DNA from: Paracoccaceae bacterium
GTDB taxonomy: Bacteria; Pseudomonadota; Alphaproteobacteria; Rhodobacterales; Rhodobacteraceae
Reading direction: 5' to 3'
DNA: 64,000 nucleotides
Assembly: GCA_004153385.1 (NCBI GenBank)
Contig: SDAL01000001.1
Span: 248,001 to 312,000, forward strand
A program made the position numbers and the translations under genes. The first letter of the stretch is position 1. Every line of letters starts with the position of its first letter. The notes below the pieces were generated by a model, which did no database searches, was not told where the DNA came from, and saw nothing but the letters and a program-made list of their open reading frames with translations. Shown piece after piece: positions 63,379 to 64,000 of the stretch.

Positions 63379-64000
63379 ATGCAGGTGTTATCGTCACTGT
63401 TCAAAAAAGCCGGATCCCGGCCGGGCAGGCGTGGGGGCATGTCGGCCACGCGTATGTGGTCTGCTTTCGCGCTGGGCGTGGCGGCCCTTGTTCTGGCCCC
63501 GATCATAGCCGTGATCGGAATTGCCCTGCATCCTACCGAAAACATCTGGCCTCACCTGATTTCAACCGCATTGCCGCGCTATCTCGGCAACACCGCGATA
63601 CTTGCGCTGGGCGTAGGGTTGCTTACGGCAATGATCGGGGCAGGGGCGGGGTGGCTGGTATCGATCTACCGCTTTCCCGGGCGGCGCTGGTTGGAATGGG
63701 CCCTGCTTTTCCCGCTCGCCGTGCCGGCTTATGTCGGGGCCTATGCGCTGGTCGATTTTCTTGATTATTCGGGTCCGCTGCAAATTCTGTTGCGTGAGAC
63801 ATTCGGCTGGAACAACGCTCAGGATTACTGGTTTCCGGTGATCCGGTCGCGTTGGGCGGCGGTCTTGGTGCTGGCGTTTGCCTTCTATCCCTATGCCTAC
63901 CTTCTGGCACGCAATGCCTTTCACGAACAGTCGGGGGCCAGTTTCGAAGTGGCTCGCGCCTTGGGGTGCGGGCCGGTGTCCCTGTTCTGGCGCGTGGGGC
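63379..64000 (+). CDS. Iron-type ABC transporter permease (3' end cut by the window edge)
   Basis: The first 207 residues of a multi-pass permease of the FbpB/ThiP-like class. A membrane segment follows the start, then NIWPHLISTALPRYLGNTAILALG, and PLAVPAYVGAYALVDFLDYSGPLQ is typical of iron(III) permeases. The binding-protein-dependent transport EAA-like loop appears as ASFEVARALGCGPVSLFWRV at the end. These permeases have ~12 segments in two halves. The start has an AGGA site; ATG 63439 is another possibility. No binding protein or ATPase is seen before it. Confidence 0.88.
   Translation, partial: MQVLSSLFKKAGSRPGRRGGMSATRMWSAFALGVAALVLAPIIAVIGIALHPTENIWPHLISTALPRYLGNTAILALGVGLLTAMIGAGAGWLVSIYRFPGRRWLEWALLFPLAVPAYVGAYALVDFLDYSGPLQILLRETFGWNNAQDYWFPVIRSRWAAVLVLAFAFYPYAYLLARNAFHEQSGASFEVARALGCGPVSLFWRVG

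Overview
The window is about 64 kb of chromosome from a high-GC alphaproteobacterium, most likely of the Rhodobacteraceae (Roseobacter group). Support for this: hemA encodes a 5-aminolevulinate synthase (the C4 pathway used by alphaproteobacteria) behind a perfect FNR/FnrL box; there is a GapR/DUF2312 protein, a CcmI, a Hint-domain protein, a DUF2083/ScfR-like regulator, and many paralogues typical of this family. Genus cannot be settled from the sequence alone. I see no rRNA, tRNA, CRISPR array, insertion sequence, integrase or prophage gene; this is core chromosome with a few poorly understood genes.

Layout. 0-8 kb: the 3' part of an ABC-F ATPase, a GAF/HisKA_2 histidine kinase, rplU-rpmA, a GNAT acetyltransferase, obgE-proB (overlapping), and an unassigned multi-pass membrane protein. 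8.5-17.8 kb: exonuclease III, an A-type Fe-S carrier, a dGTPase homologue, an OsmC peroxidase, prfC coupled to a small unknown gene, a small Rho-N/SAP-like protein, a Hint protein, an atypical SDR and an iron-type ABC ATPase. 17.8-24.3 kb: ccmI-ruvX-DUF1289 (minus strand), an FMN reductase, sodB, a two-gene stress-like operon with a host-attachment family protein, rarD and a LOG-family hydrolase. 24.7-31.2 kb: an Atm1-type ABC exporter, then yfgM-bamB-der, and a TspO-like membrane protein. 31.5-39.2 kb: serS, an ArsR regulator, a retropepsin-like protease, marC, tatABC with a coupled DUF815 ATPase, and an M20 dipeptidase. 39.4-51 kb: hemA, a RodZ-like protein, ispG, a DsbA-like protein, an aminotransferase, an AmiC-type amidase, PBP1A and prfB. 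51-64 kb: a small membrane protein, an MscS channel, an XRE/ScfR-like regulator, a CheY-like receiver, an SSF-type transporter/histidine kinase, an orphan FliM-like protein, a FadB-like protein lacking key catalytic motifs, GapR, a PhnA-like protein, an unknown protein, and the 5' part of an iron-type ABC permease.

How genes work together. Protein export and envelope building are well represented (tatABC, bamB, yfgM, RodZ-like, AmiC, PBP1A), as are translation and ribosome factors (rplU, rpmA, obgE, der, ruvX, prfB, prfC, serS). The rodZ-ispG and yfgM-bamB-der gene pairs, which are one cluster with hisS in enterobacteria, occur here as two blocks 10 kb apart.

Most interesting signals. (1) Three GGAAC-N16/17-(C/G)GTT elements, each about 30-40 bases ahead of a start codon, match the alphaproteobacterial EcfG general-stress promoter and precede osmC, a small Rho-N/SAP-like gene, and the 76-aa/host-attachment pair. 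(2) A same-strand run from 52.9 to 61.2 kb couples a ScfR-like regulator, a CheY-like receiver, a transporter-kinase, a flagellar-switch-like protein without other flagellar genes, and a probable beta-oxidation pseudoenzyme; this is the best candidate here for an undescribed signalling module. (3) An iron-type ABC ATPase and permease lie 46 kb apart rather than in one operon.
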